Shown: positions 12,121 through 23,299 of the stretch, piece after piece
Layout: each line of letters starts with the position of its first letter
Numbering within the stretch: position 1 is the first letter of the stretch
NCBI GenBank assembly: GCA_036346225.1
Contig: JARFIW010001364.1
Location: 372,001 to 436,000, forward strand
DNA length: 64,000 nt
Source of the DNA: Platerodrilus igneus
Taxonomy: Eukaryota; Arthropoda; Insecta; Coleoptera; Lycidae
Direction of reading: 5' to 3'
Translations under genes and position numbers: made by a program
The notes under the pieces: generated by a model
What the model was told of the DNA's origin: nothing
The model's database searches: none
What the model saw: only the letters and a program-made list of their open reading frames with translations

Positions 12121-12423
12121 GGCGTCGCCGTGAATCAATGTAGTAAGCGTAAGACTACGGATCCCAAGGTCCTTGGTTCGAATTTCGACACGACCGACTG
12201 CTTGAAAAATGGCAGGTGAGCATTTTTCACAAAAATTACGCCCTCGTTCGGATAACAGGTAAAACGGAGATCCCGTGTGTGAGTGTTGTCACATACGTTA
12301 AAGATCCCTTCCTTGCCTGGAACGGCAAGGGTTCGGCAAAATTCTAAAATTTTTATGCAACAAAAAACTCGCTTCCTGGCTAATCTAGTACTTTCTGGTG
12401 AAGCATTAGAAATGTAAATGCAC
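12121..12423 (+). mobile_element. tRNA-derived SINE, copy 1
   Basis: A full-length-looking copy with a decayed tRNA-like head containing a B-box-like GGTTCGAATTTC, then a family body (GCTTGAAAAATGG, CGTGTGTGAGTGTTGTCACA, GTTAAAGATCCC, CAAGGGTTCGGCAAAATTC) and a short tail AGAAATGTAAATGCA. It is flanked by an exact 14-bp duplication GGTTTCTCTTTGCC at 12107-12120 and 12424-12437. SINEs are transcribed by RNA polymerase III from the internal A and B boxes and moved by a partner LINE. The body matches copies at 14,658, 20,771 and 35,936. Confidence 0.9.
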
Positions 12424-12672
12424 GGTTTCTCTTTGCCTCAAGTTTTTCCGTTTTTAAAAAGCATCCAATCAGTACAACAAAATAATTAATATGTTTATTA
12501 AACCTTTTTTTTTACAAGCGCTAAGTATAGCCTATTTCATCTATTTTGCAGGAGTGTGATACATAAATCATTTTAAATAGGTTCACATCCTAAATTTACA
12601 TCTTCAGCATCCGACTTATCCCTTGATAATAAGTAACCATCTGAAATTATCATGAACCTGTATAGTTTGATA

Positions 12673-13031
12673 TTAAACTTTGTCTATAAAAGTTTCTGGC
12701 TCAACATATACATTTTCAGTTTCTTTAACATACAAACATGCTCTGCTCCACTGTTTAACTCCGATATATTTTATATGTTCTTTTGCCAACTTACATATGT
12801 CATCTATTTTAAAGGTTGCGTCACAGGTAACAACATGGTTTTAGGTAACGTCCATACTTTCTCGATAGGGTTTAATGCTGGATGATAGGGAAGTAATCGC
12901 AATACCACATGATCATGTTCTGCTAGTAGCAGATCAATTACAAACACCCGATGAACATGATTATTTGCCTTAATTTTGGAATACAATACTGGCTTAGTAT
13001 CCTTACATTCAAAGAAAATATTTCGTTCCAA
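12673..13031 (-). pseudogene. Tc1/mariner-like DDE transposase C-terminal fragment
   Basis: The minus strand encodes VVLRLLPYHPALNPIEKVW, matching the third catalytic block (LPPYHPxLNPIExxW) of DDE_3 transposases; the glutamate is the last metal-binding residue. Downstream, after a frame change, comes DDICKLAKEHIKYIGVKQWS and a C-terminus ending in ETFIDKV, then a stop at 12673-12675. These match the C-terminal part of a widespread insect Tc1/mariner-like family. The N-terminal DNA-binding domain and the first two catalytic aspartates are missing. No terminal repeats were found. Confidence 0.72.
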
Positions 13032-13640
13032 ATTAGTAATAACTTTTTATGCAGCCACTTTTTATAAAAATAAACAACAAAATGCGCACTTTGTTGTCCT
13101 TGACTATGAATCACTTACCTCTTATTCATATTACGCCAAAAAGAAATATCAAAATTAATCAACCGTTGAATGTGCATTCATTTCAAGTATTTACATTGCT
13201 AAAAAACTAATTGTAGGTTAGTTTTGAATAAAACTCCTTTGATGATTAGGACATGATAAAAACTATTAAAATAAAAAATTCGAAACTGAATAGAACGTCG
13301 ACGAAATCGAGAATGACAATGACATTTACATACAATATTGCAATCAGTATATACACTGATGCCCGAGTAAACTTGTAAGAAAGTTGAGCAGAGGAGCAAA
13401 TGAGGTAACAGGAAATACAATTATTCGCTACTAATAGAAATATCAATACACACGTGGTAGGTATATAGTATATTGAAAAATATAATACACACGAATATTA
13501 TATTAAGTCAGTCTATTTTAGATAGATACACCCTTAGAAATCTAATTAAATATAAAAATTTGTGTATGACTCTCCGGAAGTATCTGTGTACGACCTTTAT
13601 TCTCTATGCTACTTAAAACTGAATTCTGCTGTCATTGGTT
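13032..13640. other. No recognised feature
   Basis: AT-rich stretch between the transposase fragment and the GGTGCA element; short minus-strand ORFs here show no recognisable domain. Confidence 0.4.
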
Positions 13641-13649
13641 ATAATTAGA

Positions 13650-14440
13650 TTTAGATTCGAGACCCTAAATCTGCAGTTATATTATGTGCTTCTGCAATAC
13701 CTTGCAAGTACATTTGTAATCATACCGTAGTAACGTCCTGCCTTAGTAATTAGATTATATAATTAAATTAAATATAATTGTAATATTTTAAATAACAGAA
13801 GTGCAAGAAAAAATTTCAGCGTTGGATGTGGTTAGAATTCTTTCGGTAGTCGTAAATCAGAAAGGTTGGAGTATGGCAGTGTTTTATCTAAAATAGTAAT
13901 GTGATGATCTATAGAAGTTGGTGCAAACAATAAGTATACAGGTACGAGGTGCTGCCAGCTTTTCTCTAACTGGTGCACATAAAATCTTTTTAAAAATTTA
14001 ATAGAGGGTACTAGCTTCATTTCAGCCTCCCCACTCAAGAAGAGGTCTTGTATCTAATTTTATGAACTGGTGCAAGCTTTCAATTTAATGGTGCAAAGTG
14101 TTGTAAACTTTCCTCTAACTGGTGCACATATTATTTTTTTGAATTCAAAGGGAGGGGGTTGGCGCCATTCCAGCCCCTCTTGAAGAAAGGCTCTGTATAT
14201 GGTTTCCAGAGCTAGTACAAGTTCTAAATTTACTGGTGCAAGATGGTGCAAGATGGTGCAAGCTGTGCTCTAAATGATGCACGTAACATTTTTTAAAATT
14301 TAAAGAGCGGGGGGACTAGCGTCATCCTAACCCCCCCTCATAAACAAATTACCGCAATCGTTTTTACAGTATGGTGCAAGCTATTATTTTGGCGGTGCAA
14401 GGTGGTGCAAAACTTGTACGTTCTGATGTACATACTACAC
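13650..14440 (+). repeat. GGTGCA-repeat element, multi-unit copy
   Basis: A unique-looking leader (about 13,650-13,900) matches the reverse complement of 1,745-2,030. It is followed by roughly four imperfect units of about 145 bp. Each unit carries several GGTGCA motifs, then CTCTAACTGGTGCACAT, a run of G (AAAGGGAGGGGGTT and variants), and a run of C (AGCCCCTCTT, CCCCCCCTC). The alternating G-rich and C-rich blocks within one strand could fold on themselves. Codes for nothing recognisable. Confidence 0.72.
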
Positions 14441-14657
14441 TTCGATAAAGCTTTTGAAGGGGGGCCAAGTTGACTGACCTCTTCGTTTAATAATCAGACG
14501 AGTACTTAAAGTTCCACATGTATCTATAACGCCTGTTTACGAATTGCCTAATATAAATTAAAAGCATGCTCCTCTTATGTATCGACTACGATTTGTTACT
14601 CGCGCATTGTCAAAGGTGAGCGCTGATTACAACCAATAAGATAAGTCAGTCGACACA

Positions 14658-14951
14658 TTACATGTGATTTCCAATGCTCCACCCGAAGGTACTACATTGG
14701 CCAGGAAGCGAGTTTTTTTTTACCTGGAAAATTTTGAATTTTGCCGAATCCTTGCTGTTCCAAGCAAAGTAGGGATCTTTAACGTGCGTGACAACACTCA
14801 CACGGGACCTCCATTTACCTCTCATCCGAACGAGGGTGTATTTTTGCGAAAAATGCTCGCCTAACATTTTTCAAGCGGACCGTGTCGGGATTCGAACCCG
14901 GGACCTAGGGCGTAGTAGTCACACACATACCACTACGCCACGGAGCCGCCT
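14658..14951 (-). mobile_element. tRNA-derived SINE, copy 2 (best preserved)
   Basis: On the minus strand it starts GGCGGCTCCGTGGCGTAGTGG, with an A box (TGGCGTAGTGGTA, 14928-14940) and a B box (GGTTCGAATCC, 14888-14898) as in a tRNA gene, followed by the family body and the tail. The flanking duplication AGTCAGTCGACACA is exact at 14644-14657 and 14952-14965. The head is tRNA-like but lacks a complete cloverleaf, so it is a SINE head and not a functional tRNA gene. Confidence 0.93.
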
Positions 14952-14965
14952 AGTCAGTCGACACA

Positions 14966-17470
14966 GCTCTCTCTTAGAACACAGTCCATTTTTAAATATC
15001 ACATTCGCGCCGGTTTGTCGGCATTTAGTTAATTAATTAAATAACAACGTGAGCACCTCTATTTCCCTTCCTTCACCAACCCTCTCCTGTCTAACCAATT
15101 ATGTATTTAGTGGTAAGTGTAAAGTGATAATTGAACACGGGGTAAGTTTTTTTATGCAACCACATTTTATTACACGTTTAATTTTTGTTATTGTGAACCA
15201 GCCGTTCCGCTTAGGCGTGAACAACGCCTTTACATCCAACAGCTGTTCCGACACCAACCAACTATTTTATTTTCGTTCTAAATCAGCGCTGCAATTAAAA
15301 AGTGTTACTAATAATTAAAGGCAAACTTCTTGCAAACCGTCAACGGAAAGATCAATTACAGAACTGACACCCATTTTTCTAAATTTAGAAGGCAATTCTC
15401 AAATAGCACGCTCTCTGAAAAACTTGAGCATCTTCAATTCATATAAAGAGGACACAAAATTCTTTATGGACGCAGTATCGAGACTCTTACCCCTGTGTTT
15501 AATATGACACACAAATGTTTATAATAATGCGTTTTAGCGTCCAAATATAACACAACCCATGATAAGTATAAGTATAGTATGAATGTTTATAATTTTTCTA
15601 ATGCTAATAATCGAAGTTATAAAGTAATAGATTAGGATAATTTAGATAAAAAAATGAAGCAAGTTAAAGGATGAGGCATTTGAACTTGCCATAATATAAT
15701 ATCCTTGATGTTTAAAATCTTTTTAATTTAAAATCTTTTACAAGAATTTTGAGTGGGATATAAAATCTTGAAGTAACTGGCGTATTTTAAGTACAAAATA
15801 TCTAAGTGAATATATTCCACGTTTTTGAAAAACAAAACAGAAACAACAACCGTTTTAGTACTAATATTCCCTAGCGTATTTAATTCCGGTATTGCTTGTA
15901 AATTAGTCATTTCTGTGACAACATATAATGACATGTGTTGTGAACAAAGCAATTGGTTAACGTAACATACATTATTGCAATCCCAAATTTTCAGTTTGGA
16001 ATACGTGGTTTAATTGTGAACAAGTTGGAGTAGCTATTTGAATGATAAAATTAATTTCTTTATGCATTGCGGACGGTTCTTTATCTTACGTAAGGCAATA
16101 ACTAAAATTGAATATGTCTATGCTGGCCATCTCAATAGCCACGGTAGTCGGTTAAAATGTGCTTTCTCTGGAGCTACCTTTCTAATCTAGCAGCAATGCT
16201 GAATAGGGGTAAACTGATTACACTATACCAATCATAGCCTTTTTAATTAAACTGAACAATCTGATACAATACACAAAATAGCTTTTACGTTACTATTGTA
16301 TTCATTAAACTGTTGTTAACCGTTCAGTGCTTTAATTCGCATGAGTTAAGCTGAGGGTTTATCTCGTAAAACCCAATACCGTACGTATCGTATCAGCACG
16401 TCATTAAACTGTTATACTCTATGTTAGTATAAACAGTTGGGATACATTAACTGCATCAATAATTAAATGAAGCTGCAAGTAATCCCTGATTAAGTAGAGC
16501 AGCTGCAATGTGTTAAAAATTATCTGCTAGAACCGCTGCAATGAAATGGTTAAAATAATTGAGAGAAATTTAAATCTATATACTGTAGTTTCTATACATT
16601 GAATTTATTATTATCCAGGTGCATTGGATTTAATTATGTTTACTTGAAATTCGTATTGAAAAATATGCATATTTAATTTGTGACTAAATTAACATTTCAG
16701 TTTTGCGTAAACTATATTCTGGTGCAGAAACAACTACACATTGTAATTACTAGCAAATTAGAAACCCAAATTCTACTTCAAATTAACAGATTAATATTTA
16801 TAAGCAAACAATGATGCATAATAAATTACACTCTGCCGTTACACAACCGCAATTTGTTGGCATCCACGAAAAGTACACACGGGTCTCTAATGACATAATA
16901 AGCTTATAAATCATTCGTAGAATGCTATTGCAACTGCAACTAATGCAACCTTTTCAATACTAAAGTCCATTTAAACGTCAAGAATGTCACTCAAATGGTA
17001 TTAACCACTAGATTTCATAAAAATATCCCGCAGTGTATATGAACCAGTGACGTTAAAGAGCGGAAAATGCCAAGTGAAATAGCATTTACCTTTTACTTAA
17101 ATATTGGGCGATATGAAAATGGAAGCATTAATGACAGACAAGTTGATATTCATTAACCTTGTTTGACAAAAACATGTATCTATAGCGACGGTTTCTTGAG
17201 CTGCATGAATCAAAGTTGTTACACTGAGAAAATTCAGAATTCATGACACAATGGCAAAGCAAATGTCATAGGATCACGTTGGAAACATCTTAAATCTGCG
17301 TTTTCAAGGCGGTGTATATCTGAAACTGTCGTGTTTTTAAATATGAAACTAGATGCGCACCAGTACAAAATTTGCGTGATACGAGACGCTCCTATTCATG
17401 TGCATAACAGAAAACTAGATCAAGAGAGATGCCAATGTGTTACGTCACATCGGCTCAATGCGGTAAGCAG
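14966..17470. other. No recognised feature
   Basis: About 2.5 kb of AT-rich sequence with no domain-bearing ORF, no RNA gene and no obvious repeat. Short ORFs here look like chance. Confidence 0.45.
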
Positions 17471-17739
17471 TCTTCTTCTTCTTCAGTTACCTATGGCCTC
17501 TTGCCGTTAGGCATACAGCCAGCTTTTGTACTATCGTTAGTGATGTAGCGAGAGGTGCTATTTGCGTCTGGGACTTTGACCATCCCCCTACCTGCTTGTT
17601 TTATATATTGACCCTATAAGGATTTGGGGAGTTGTGTGTTATAAGTTCTGACAATCTTCTCGCTCTGTGGCGTATCAGAGCTCTTTACACAAGGGGATTG
17701 CGCCAGGAGAACGAGGATAACTATTTAACCTAAGGAAAA

Positions 17740-18754
17740 ATGGAAAGTTTTGCTTTTAGCTATGTTATTATTTTTTTCACAGTCTATCTACTTAAAATGC
17801 AGGCATGCGTTATAGCAGGAATATTGTCCTGTTCAGATTTGTATCTGGTTTTTTTCAAGTATTTTATTTATTGCTGGGTTGTGTCAGTATCTGGTGTTTC
17901 CAGTAACGAGTTTAAATTTATGGGTGTTTGGTTTTGTGTAGTTAATTGTCTGTACAATATCTGATTGTCTGTATCTCTTATTTGTCATCCTAGGTTTACT
18001 ACCTCTCCACAATCACATAAGGAGCTTCTTTTATGCCTATGCGATTTAGATGTTGTGACCTGAGGCAATGTGTAGTTCTCATTCTGCAGATTGTTGTGAT
18101 GCGTCTTCTTTTCTTTATGGAGGATTTCTGAAACCAGGATTTTCTAGAGGGGTTCGTAAGTAGCTCCACATATTTTTTGCCTTTCTTTTGTCATCTCTTC
18201 TATATGCACTGGTCCACTACTTTCAGACTACCTGCTTGGCGTTTGGTAGTATCTCGGTGTAATGTATTATTCGTTTTTCCTGACAGGTTTCCTCCTTTCG
18301 TGGTTTGCCTAAGATGTCAGCGCTTTCATTCCCGTTGATTCCACAATGACATGGTATCCACAGTAATTTTATGATTTTGTTTTGCAGCGTTTTGAATATC
18401 TCTTGTCTGATCTTTAGTATGTATCGTTCTTTTCTAGCTTATAATCCATTTTCTATAATTTTTTGTATAGCACTGAGAGTATCTGATTTGATCAGTTCAT
18501 TGTTTGTATGTGTTTGTGCCAGTGTAACTGCCGTTCCGATGGCTATGACTTCTGCAGTGCTGATCAGCGTATTGTCTTGCAAGCGACTGGTCTACTTTAT
18601 TTTCACATGTGGGCAGAATATTCCTATTTCACATTTGCCTGTGTGCTGGTCTACTGATGCATCTGTGTAAATGCAAATATATTCTGGTAGTGAATGCTGA
18701 TGTATTGAAGAAATTCTTGATTTGTTTGCCTCCTTTGCGGATTTTGGTTTTGGC
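17740..18754 (-). pseudogene. LINE RNase H domain and C-terminal region
   Basis: RNase H would remove RNA from the RNA:DNA hybrid during retrotransposition. All four catalytic acidic residues can be seen: YTDASVD (18651-18670), ISTAEVIAIG (about 18540-18570), LIKSDTLSAIQ and the final WIPCHCGINGNESAD with its histidine and aspartate. One in-frame stop follows CPHVKIK and another precedes ARKERY. The residues beyond about 18,250 decay into stops before the 3' UTR. It lies directly downstream of the reverse transcriptase. Retention of the full D-E-D-D set despite frame damage suggests limited time since insertion. Confidence 0.75.
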
Positions 18755-20756
18755 CTATTCCACTGTCGTTACTTGTTCATCATAACCCTTTTCAAAGCAT
18801 GGTAAATTCTTGAGTTTTTCTATGTTGTTGTAGTGTTGCAATGCGATGTCTAGTCCATCCATGATGGCTGATGTTGCTTTATTTTGCCAGTATGCAATGC
18901 CCCCATTTACTTCTGCATAGAGTCTTATTAGACGTGCACTTATTGGTTCATAAGGCTTTGCAATTTGCTTACTACAATATTTGGCATATATCCAGATTCT
19001 TCTGACATTCAGTGGTAGCTCACCGGCCTCTGCTAGCAGTGCATTAGTTGGAGTAGTTTTCATGAGTCCGATTGTTACTCTAATGGCTTGGTATTGTAGC
19101 CTGTCGAGCTTGCTCCAGTTGCTTTTGGTTGTGTAGAAGATAGCTTGGGCACCGAACTCCAAGTATGTCTCGACTATTCTTTTATACATGTTGAATTGGA
19201 TGGCTGGGGATGCACCCCACCATGTTCTAATAAGAGGTCTTATTACATTGATTCTTCTTATTGCTTTTTCACTGCGGGTTTCTATACGTTTTGTCCATTT
19301 CATTTGGTTGTCGAATGTCATTCCTAGATATTTACAAGATTCTGCTCATTCAATTGCTATATTGTTGTATTGTATTTGAGAATTTTAAAGTTTTGGTCGT
19401 TCCTTTCTAAATAGCATTGCCTTGGTTTTGTCCAATAAAATTTTAAATGTTTGTTGTGTCATCCAGCTACTGATGTCAGTGATGGCTCTATTCATTGTGG
19501 TAATGGCTACATCTACATTGTGATGTAAATATATCAATGCTATGTCGTCTGCATATTGCAGCAACTTCACCTAGACGGTACATTGTGCTATTGAAGCTGT
19601 ATTTATATTAATAATGTTAGGTTGAGTGGTAATTTCTGTAGGAGTCCCTTGTGTGCTTTTTGCGGTCTTACTAGTCTTCCCGAGTTTGGTGATCGTATAC
19701 TTATTTTTCTCTTGGCCAGTAGTTTATCTACCACGTGTGTTAAATCTTCTTTACATCTATTTGGTTGCATATTGTTGTAAGCCGCTGCAATATCTAAAAA
19801 TACAAATACTGTTCTTTTGTTTGCACCGAATGCCTCATTTATACCATTTGCTATGTATTTTATGCTGTCTAGTGTTCCCTTTCCTTTTCGAAAACCTGTT
19901 TGCAATGCATTCAGTTTATTGTTGTGTTCTGGGTAGTAATCTATTCGCATTTTAACAATTGCTTCAAATGTTTTACCTATACACGAACTCAAGATTATGG
20001 GCCTGTAACTGTGTGATTTACTGGCTTTTTTACCTGATTTTAAGATTGGTATGATGGTTTGATCTTTCCATTCCGTAGCTTTCTCCGTTATTCCTTTTAA
20101 AATTTTGTTGAATATTTGTACTAGCTGGTTTTTCATTTCTTTTGTCAAGTTTTGTAACATTGAGTACGTGAACAAGTAGTCTTCCGGTGTGGTATCCCTT
20201 TTCCCTCATTGTACTATTTCTAGCTCTTCGATGGTTATAGGCTTAGAAGACTCTCTGCTTTTGCATTCTAGCGTTATTTTAGTATTTGGTATGAAGGGTA
20301 GTGTTAATGTATTCATTAAACTGTGGAGCCAATTCTTATTTTCTGTCTTATGGTTGGACAATATTTTTTGTTGGGCATTTGCAAATTTACGAACTACTTT
20401 CCAAATAGTTGTAATTGATGGGTCTTTGTTTAGCCCTGTGAATTTTATAAAATCATCTTTCTTTTTGGTCCTCAGTAATCTTCTGGTTTATGCAGCTTTA
20501 GTTTTTTGTAATTTAAATAGTTTTTTTTTGTGCTGCTGTTTTTATAAGTTTTTAGTGCCTTGCTCCTTTTTTGAACTATTTCTCTGCATTCTTCTTCCCA
20601 CCAACCTGGTATTTGTGGGTATTTTGTGCTCAAATTTTTTACTTTCGTTTTAGAGATAGCTGTGTCTGCGGCGTTTCTGAGGTTTGTTGTCCATTAGTCG
20701 TATGTATTTAGATTCCTTGTTGAATCCAGTTCGGTTTGAAATATTTGCTAATTTGC
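18755..20756 (-). pseudogene. LINE reverse transcriptase domain
   Basis: Pieces run from 20175 to 18755 on the minus strand. Visible blocks are WKDQTIIPILKSGKKASKSHSYRPI (fingers), NALQTGFRKGKGTLDSI, VFVFLDIAAAYNNM (motif A with the catalytic aspartate), QYADDIALIY (motif C, the YADD box, about 19,545), and the thumb region starting TFDNQMKWTKRIE and ending before RNase H. Frame breaks separate the blocks near 19,600 and 19,380. The domain copies LINE RNA into DNA at the nicked target. Motif B (QGLLQKLPLN-like, expected QG..SP) is poorly preserved, so the copy is inactive. Confidence 0.82.
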
Positions 20757-20770
20757 TGCCTTTGTTTTAT
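20757..20770. repeat. SINE target-site duplication, left
   Basis: TGCCTTTGTTTTAT, repeated exactly at 21023-21036, bounding the SINE at 20771-21022. Confidence 0.92.
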
Positions 20771-21022
20771 AGGTCCCGGGTTCGAATCCCGACACGGCCC
20801 GCTTGAAAAATGTTAGGCGAGCTTTTTTTTACAAAAATACACCCTCGTTCGGATGAGAGGTAAATTGAAGGTCCCGTGTGTGAGTGTTGTCACGTACGTT
20901 AAAGATCCCTACCTTGCTTGGAACAGCAAGGGTTCGGCAAAATTCTAAATTTTTCAGGTAAAAAAACTCGCTTCCTGACCAATGTAGTACCTTCGGGTGG
21001 AGCATCGGAAAATCAAATGTAG
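20771..21022 (+). mobile_element. tRNA-derived SINE, copy 3, 5'-truncated
   Basis: Begins inside the tRNA-like head at AGGTCCCGGGTTCGAATCC (the B box), so the A box is missing. The body and tail match the other copies closely (CTTGAAAAATGTTAGGCGAG, CCCGTGTGTGAGTGTTGTCA). A perfect 14-bp duplication surrounds it. It is inserted into the LINE ORF2 between the endonuclease and the reverse transcriptase. Loss of the A box would stop it being transcribed. Confidence 0.93.
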
Positions 21023-21036
21023 TGCCTTTGTTTTAT

Positions 21037-21110
21037 TACCCAATGTAGTACCTTCGGGTGGAGCATTGGGGACATGGCTGCAAGTATAGCGGCCCTTATT
21101 CACATTATAA
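21037..21110 (+). mobile_element. Second small insert carrying a SINE 3' piece
   Basis: Seventy-four bases between the second and third copies of TGCCTTTGTTTTRT. It starts with a SINE 3' segment (CAATGTAGTACCTTCGGGTG) and ends with about 40 bases of unknown origin (GGCTGCAAGTATAGCGGCCC). The LINE frame resumes at 21111 with the third target copy, reading TGCCTTTGTTTTGT. Confidence 0.7.
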
Positions 21111-21830
21111 TGCCTTTGTTTTGTATCTTGGTCGTGTTCTATTTGTAAGGTGGATATTGTTATTCCTTGTTATTATACAGGTTGTTGGCAGATGGTCACT
21201 TAGGCCAACAAGATCTAGTACATTCCATGACATAAGTTGTGCAATATCGTTGGTCGTTATGCGTATATCTATACAGCTTCTGTTCTGTCCAGGTCTCCCG
21301 ATTCTGTTGGGTCGTCCGTCATTAAAGAAGATTAGATTGCTCCGTTGTATGGCTTCCAACAGGTCTCTCCCGTTACTGTTTCTTGCGCCAGAGCTCCATC
21401 CCTCACTTTGCGCATTCATATCTTTCATAATTAGATATACTTTCTGTAATGTTCTTAACAATCTATTGTATGCGCCTGTAGAAATATGTATGTTGGGTGG
21501 GGGGCCTGTATATATTTATTAACAATTGTTATTTCCTGCACTTTTATAGCTATCGTTTGTACTTTGTCCTGTAGGTACCTATTATATGGGATAATTGGGT
21601 ATGGGTATTGTTTTATTTATAAGGCATGCAATTCCTCCTCATCCATCTTGCAGGTCCTGACTTACGCCAGTATATTGTGCTATATTAAATGGCATGTTTT
21701 TTTTAGGCGTATTTCGTTTAATATTACTACTTCAGGTTTTTCCTCATGCACTAATACTTTTAATTCTGTGTTATTACTATTCACGCTATTTATATTAAAT
21801 TGTAGGATTTTCCTGTTTGTTTAGTACGTA
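21105..21830 (-). pseudogene. LINE ORF2 endonuclease domain
   Basis: The N-terminal block reads KILQFNINSVNSNNTELKVL and PEVVILNEIRL, giving the asparagine and glutamate metal-binding residues of the APE-type endonuclease. The C-terminal block ends with LDLVGLSDHLPTT, which holds the conserved SDH motif (about 21,200). Stops interrupt the middle. The domain would nick the genomic target. Its right neighbour (minus sense) is the SINE insertion, after which ORF2 continues into the reverse transcriptase. Confidence 0.8.
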
Positions 21831-21849
21831 CTGTCGCTATCTGAGATTT

Positions 21850-23246
21850 TTTGACTATCTGGAGTTGTTTGTATATCCATTGTGTTATCTAAATTATCGA
21901 GCGAGTCAATATAGTATTGTACAGGTGTGTTTTCTGTGTCTTCTTGCATGCTATCTTATGTTTTTTGTTGTGCGATATCCATTATGTTGCAAATAGCCAT
22001 CTGAATTTCCTTGAAAATCATTTTCTTGTTATTATCATCCATTTTTGTAACTTTTAGCAGTTAACTGATATATTGCTCTGCTTCTTCTATTGCCTTTTGT
22101 TGTGTCTGTGTTGCTTCAATATTGGTGTTTCTGGTACCAGCTCTGTTTCAGTATACTTCGGTTTTGCATGGTGGTGGTATTAAGTTCCTACTGTGCTCTT
22201 CTTTAACATATCCTATGATTAGTAGTGAAGTTGGCTTTCGCTTCCTTGTGTTGGTTACTTGCGAGTATTGCATCCTTGGTCTGTTTTGTTGTGTTCGTGT
22301 CTGCATTTCGTGTACCTCTTGTTGTAGATTTTTGATGTTTTTCTTAATGTTGGATAGTTCCGTGTAATTAGTGTGAGTACATACTGTAGTTGCTGTACCT
22401 GCCTTATGTTTTCCCCGTGTCTTCTGATTCTCTGACTTGCTTCGAAGTAAGATATGTTTTCGAAGGTCATAATTTCTTTGATTGATTTTTGTCTTAGGTA
22501 TCCTTGGCAATTCCTACCTTTTGACCTATGTTTGTGACAGCAAACACACACAATTTTTTTCAACTTGACAATTTTGTTCGTCATGTTCTTTGGTGCAGTT
22601 TGAACGCCGCTTTTTGCTTCTGCAAATTTTTTGCGAATGTTTATATCGTAAGCAATTGTAACATTGTAATACTGGTTCTATGTGTACTTCAACCATTGCT
22701 TCAAAATAGTTGACTTGGATAACTTCAGGCAGTCTTTTCCCCTTGAATGTTACTACTACCGTTTCTGTAGGTACGTACTCAATATTGTCTTTGTCGCTCA
22801 CCTTTCTTTTACTTAGTGTCCTGGCTGCTATTATTGGTCTTGCCGCCACACCTTCGTGTATGATTTCCTCCATTATTGTGTTTGTATCTATTCCTCTCAC
22901 TATTCCTTTAACGCTGACCATTGCAGTGGGTATGTATGCTTACCAATTATTTTGTTTGATTAAGTCGTTTCCAAGAAATCCATTTGCAGATGTAGGAGTT
23001 TTAAAGTCTATTCCGATTCTGTTTATTCCTTTTCGGCTAATTTTAATAAAGCTTTTATATTGTTGTTTTTTAGGTTCCTCCCGACAACTGTAGGATGAAC
23101 ATTTCTGATATTTCTATCTATACTTTCTACTCTGAGTGTGTAAGGCAATCATATTTGATTGTAGGTTTCTTTGTACTGATACTAAGTGTGCTTGCCTGTG
23201 CCGGTGATATCTGGAGGCCACCTTGGCCCCCAGCATTATTATGCAT
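21850..23246 (-). pseudogene. LINE ORF1, gag-like with zinc knuckles
   Basis: A probable start is the methionine at 23246 on the minus strand. Recognisable parts are VHPTVVGRNLK-like sequence, MVSVKGIVRGIDTNTIMEEI, EPVLQCYNCLRYKHSQKIC (a CCHC-type knuckle), a second RRSNCTKEHDEQNC, a third Cys/His cluster, then YLRQKSIKEIMTFENISYFEA. ORF1 proteins of this group bind LINE RNA and form the RNP particle. A frame change near 22,550 shifts the third knuckle, and others occur near 23,000. The C-terminal part is low-complexity and polar. Confidence 0.76.
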
Positions 23247-23299
23247 ACTACTATATCTACTTATGAGGAGGTTGCTGTGCTACATGCAAAGGTTATGAT

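Larger units (their letters stand above)
17471..23290 (-). mobile_element. LINE of the I-like group with RNase H, near full length
   Basis: On the minus strand, in order: ORF1 with zinc knuckles, ORF2 endonuclease, reverse transcriptase, RNase H, then a 3' end finishing in GAAGAAGAAGAAGA (complement of 17471-17484). This order with a C-terminal RNase H is typical of the I superfamily of LINEs. The copy carries a SINE at 20771-21022 and a second small insert beside it. Frame breaks occur in ORF1, the endonuclease and the reverse transcriptase, but all key motifs remain recognisable, so the insertion is moderately old. The 5' boundary and target duplication were not found. Confidence 0.82.

Noticed and set aside
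14880..14951. Possible tRNA gene on the minus strand
   Set aside because: A and B boxes are present but they belong to the head of a SINE that has three other copies and a 14-bp target duplication here; no full cloverleaf is seen.
19626..22367. Plus-strand ORFs of about 100-150 residues with hydrophobic sequence
   Set aside because: They are shadows of the minus-strand LINE, whose RT, endonuclease and zinc-knuckle motifs clearly define the coding strand.
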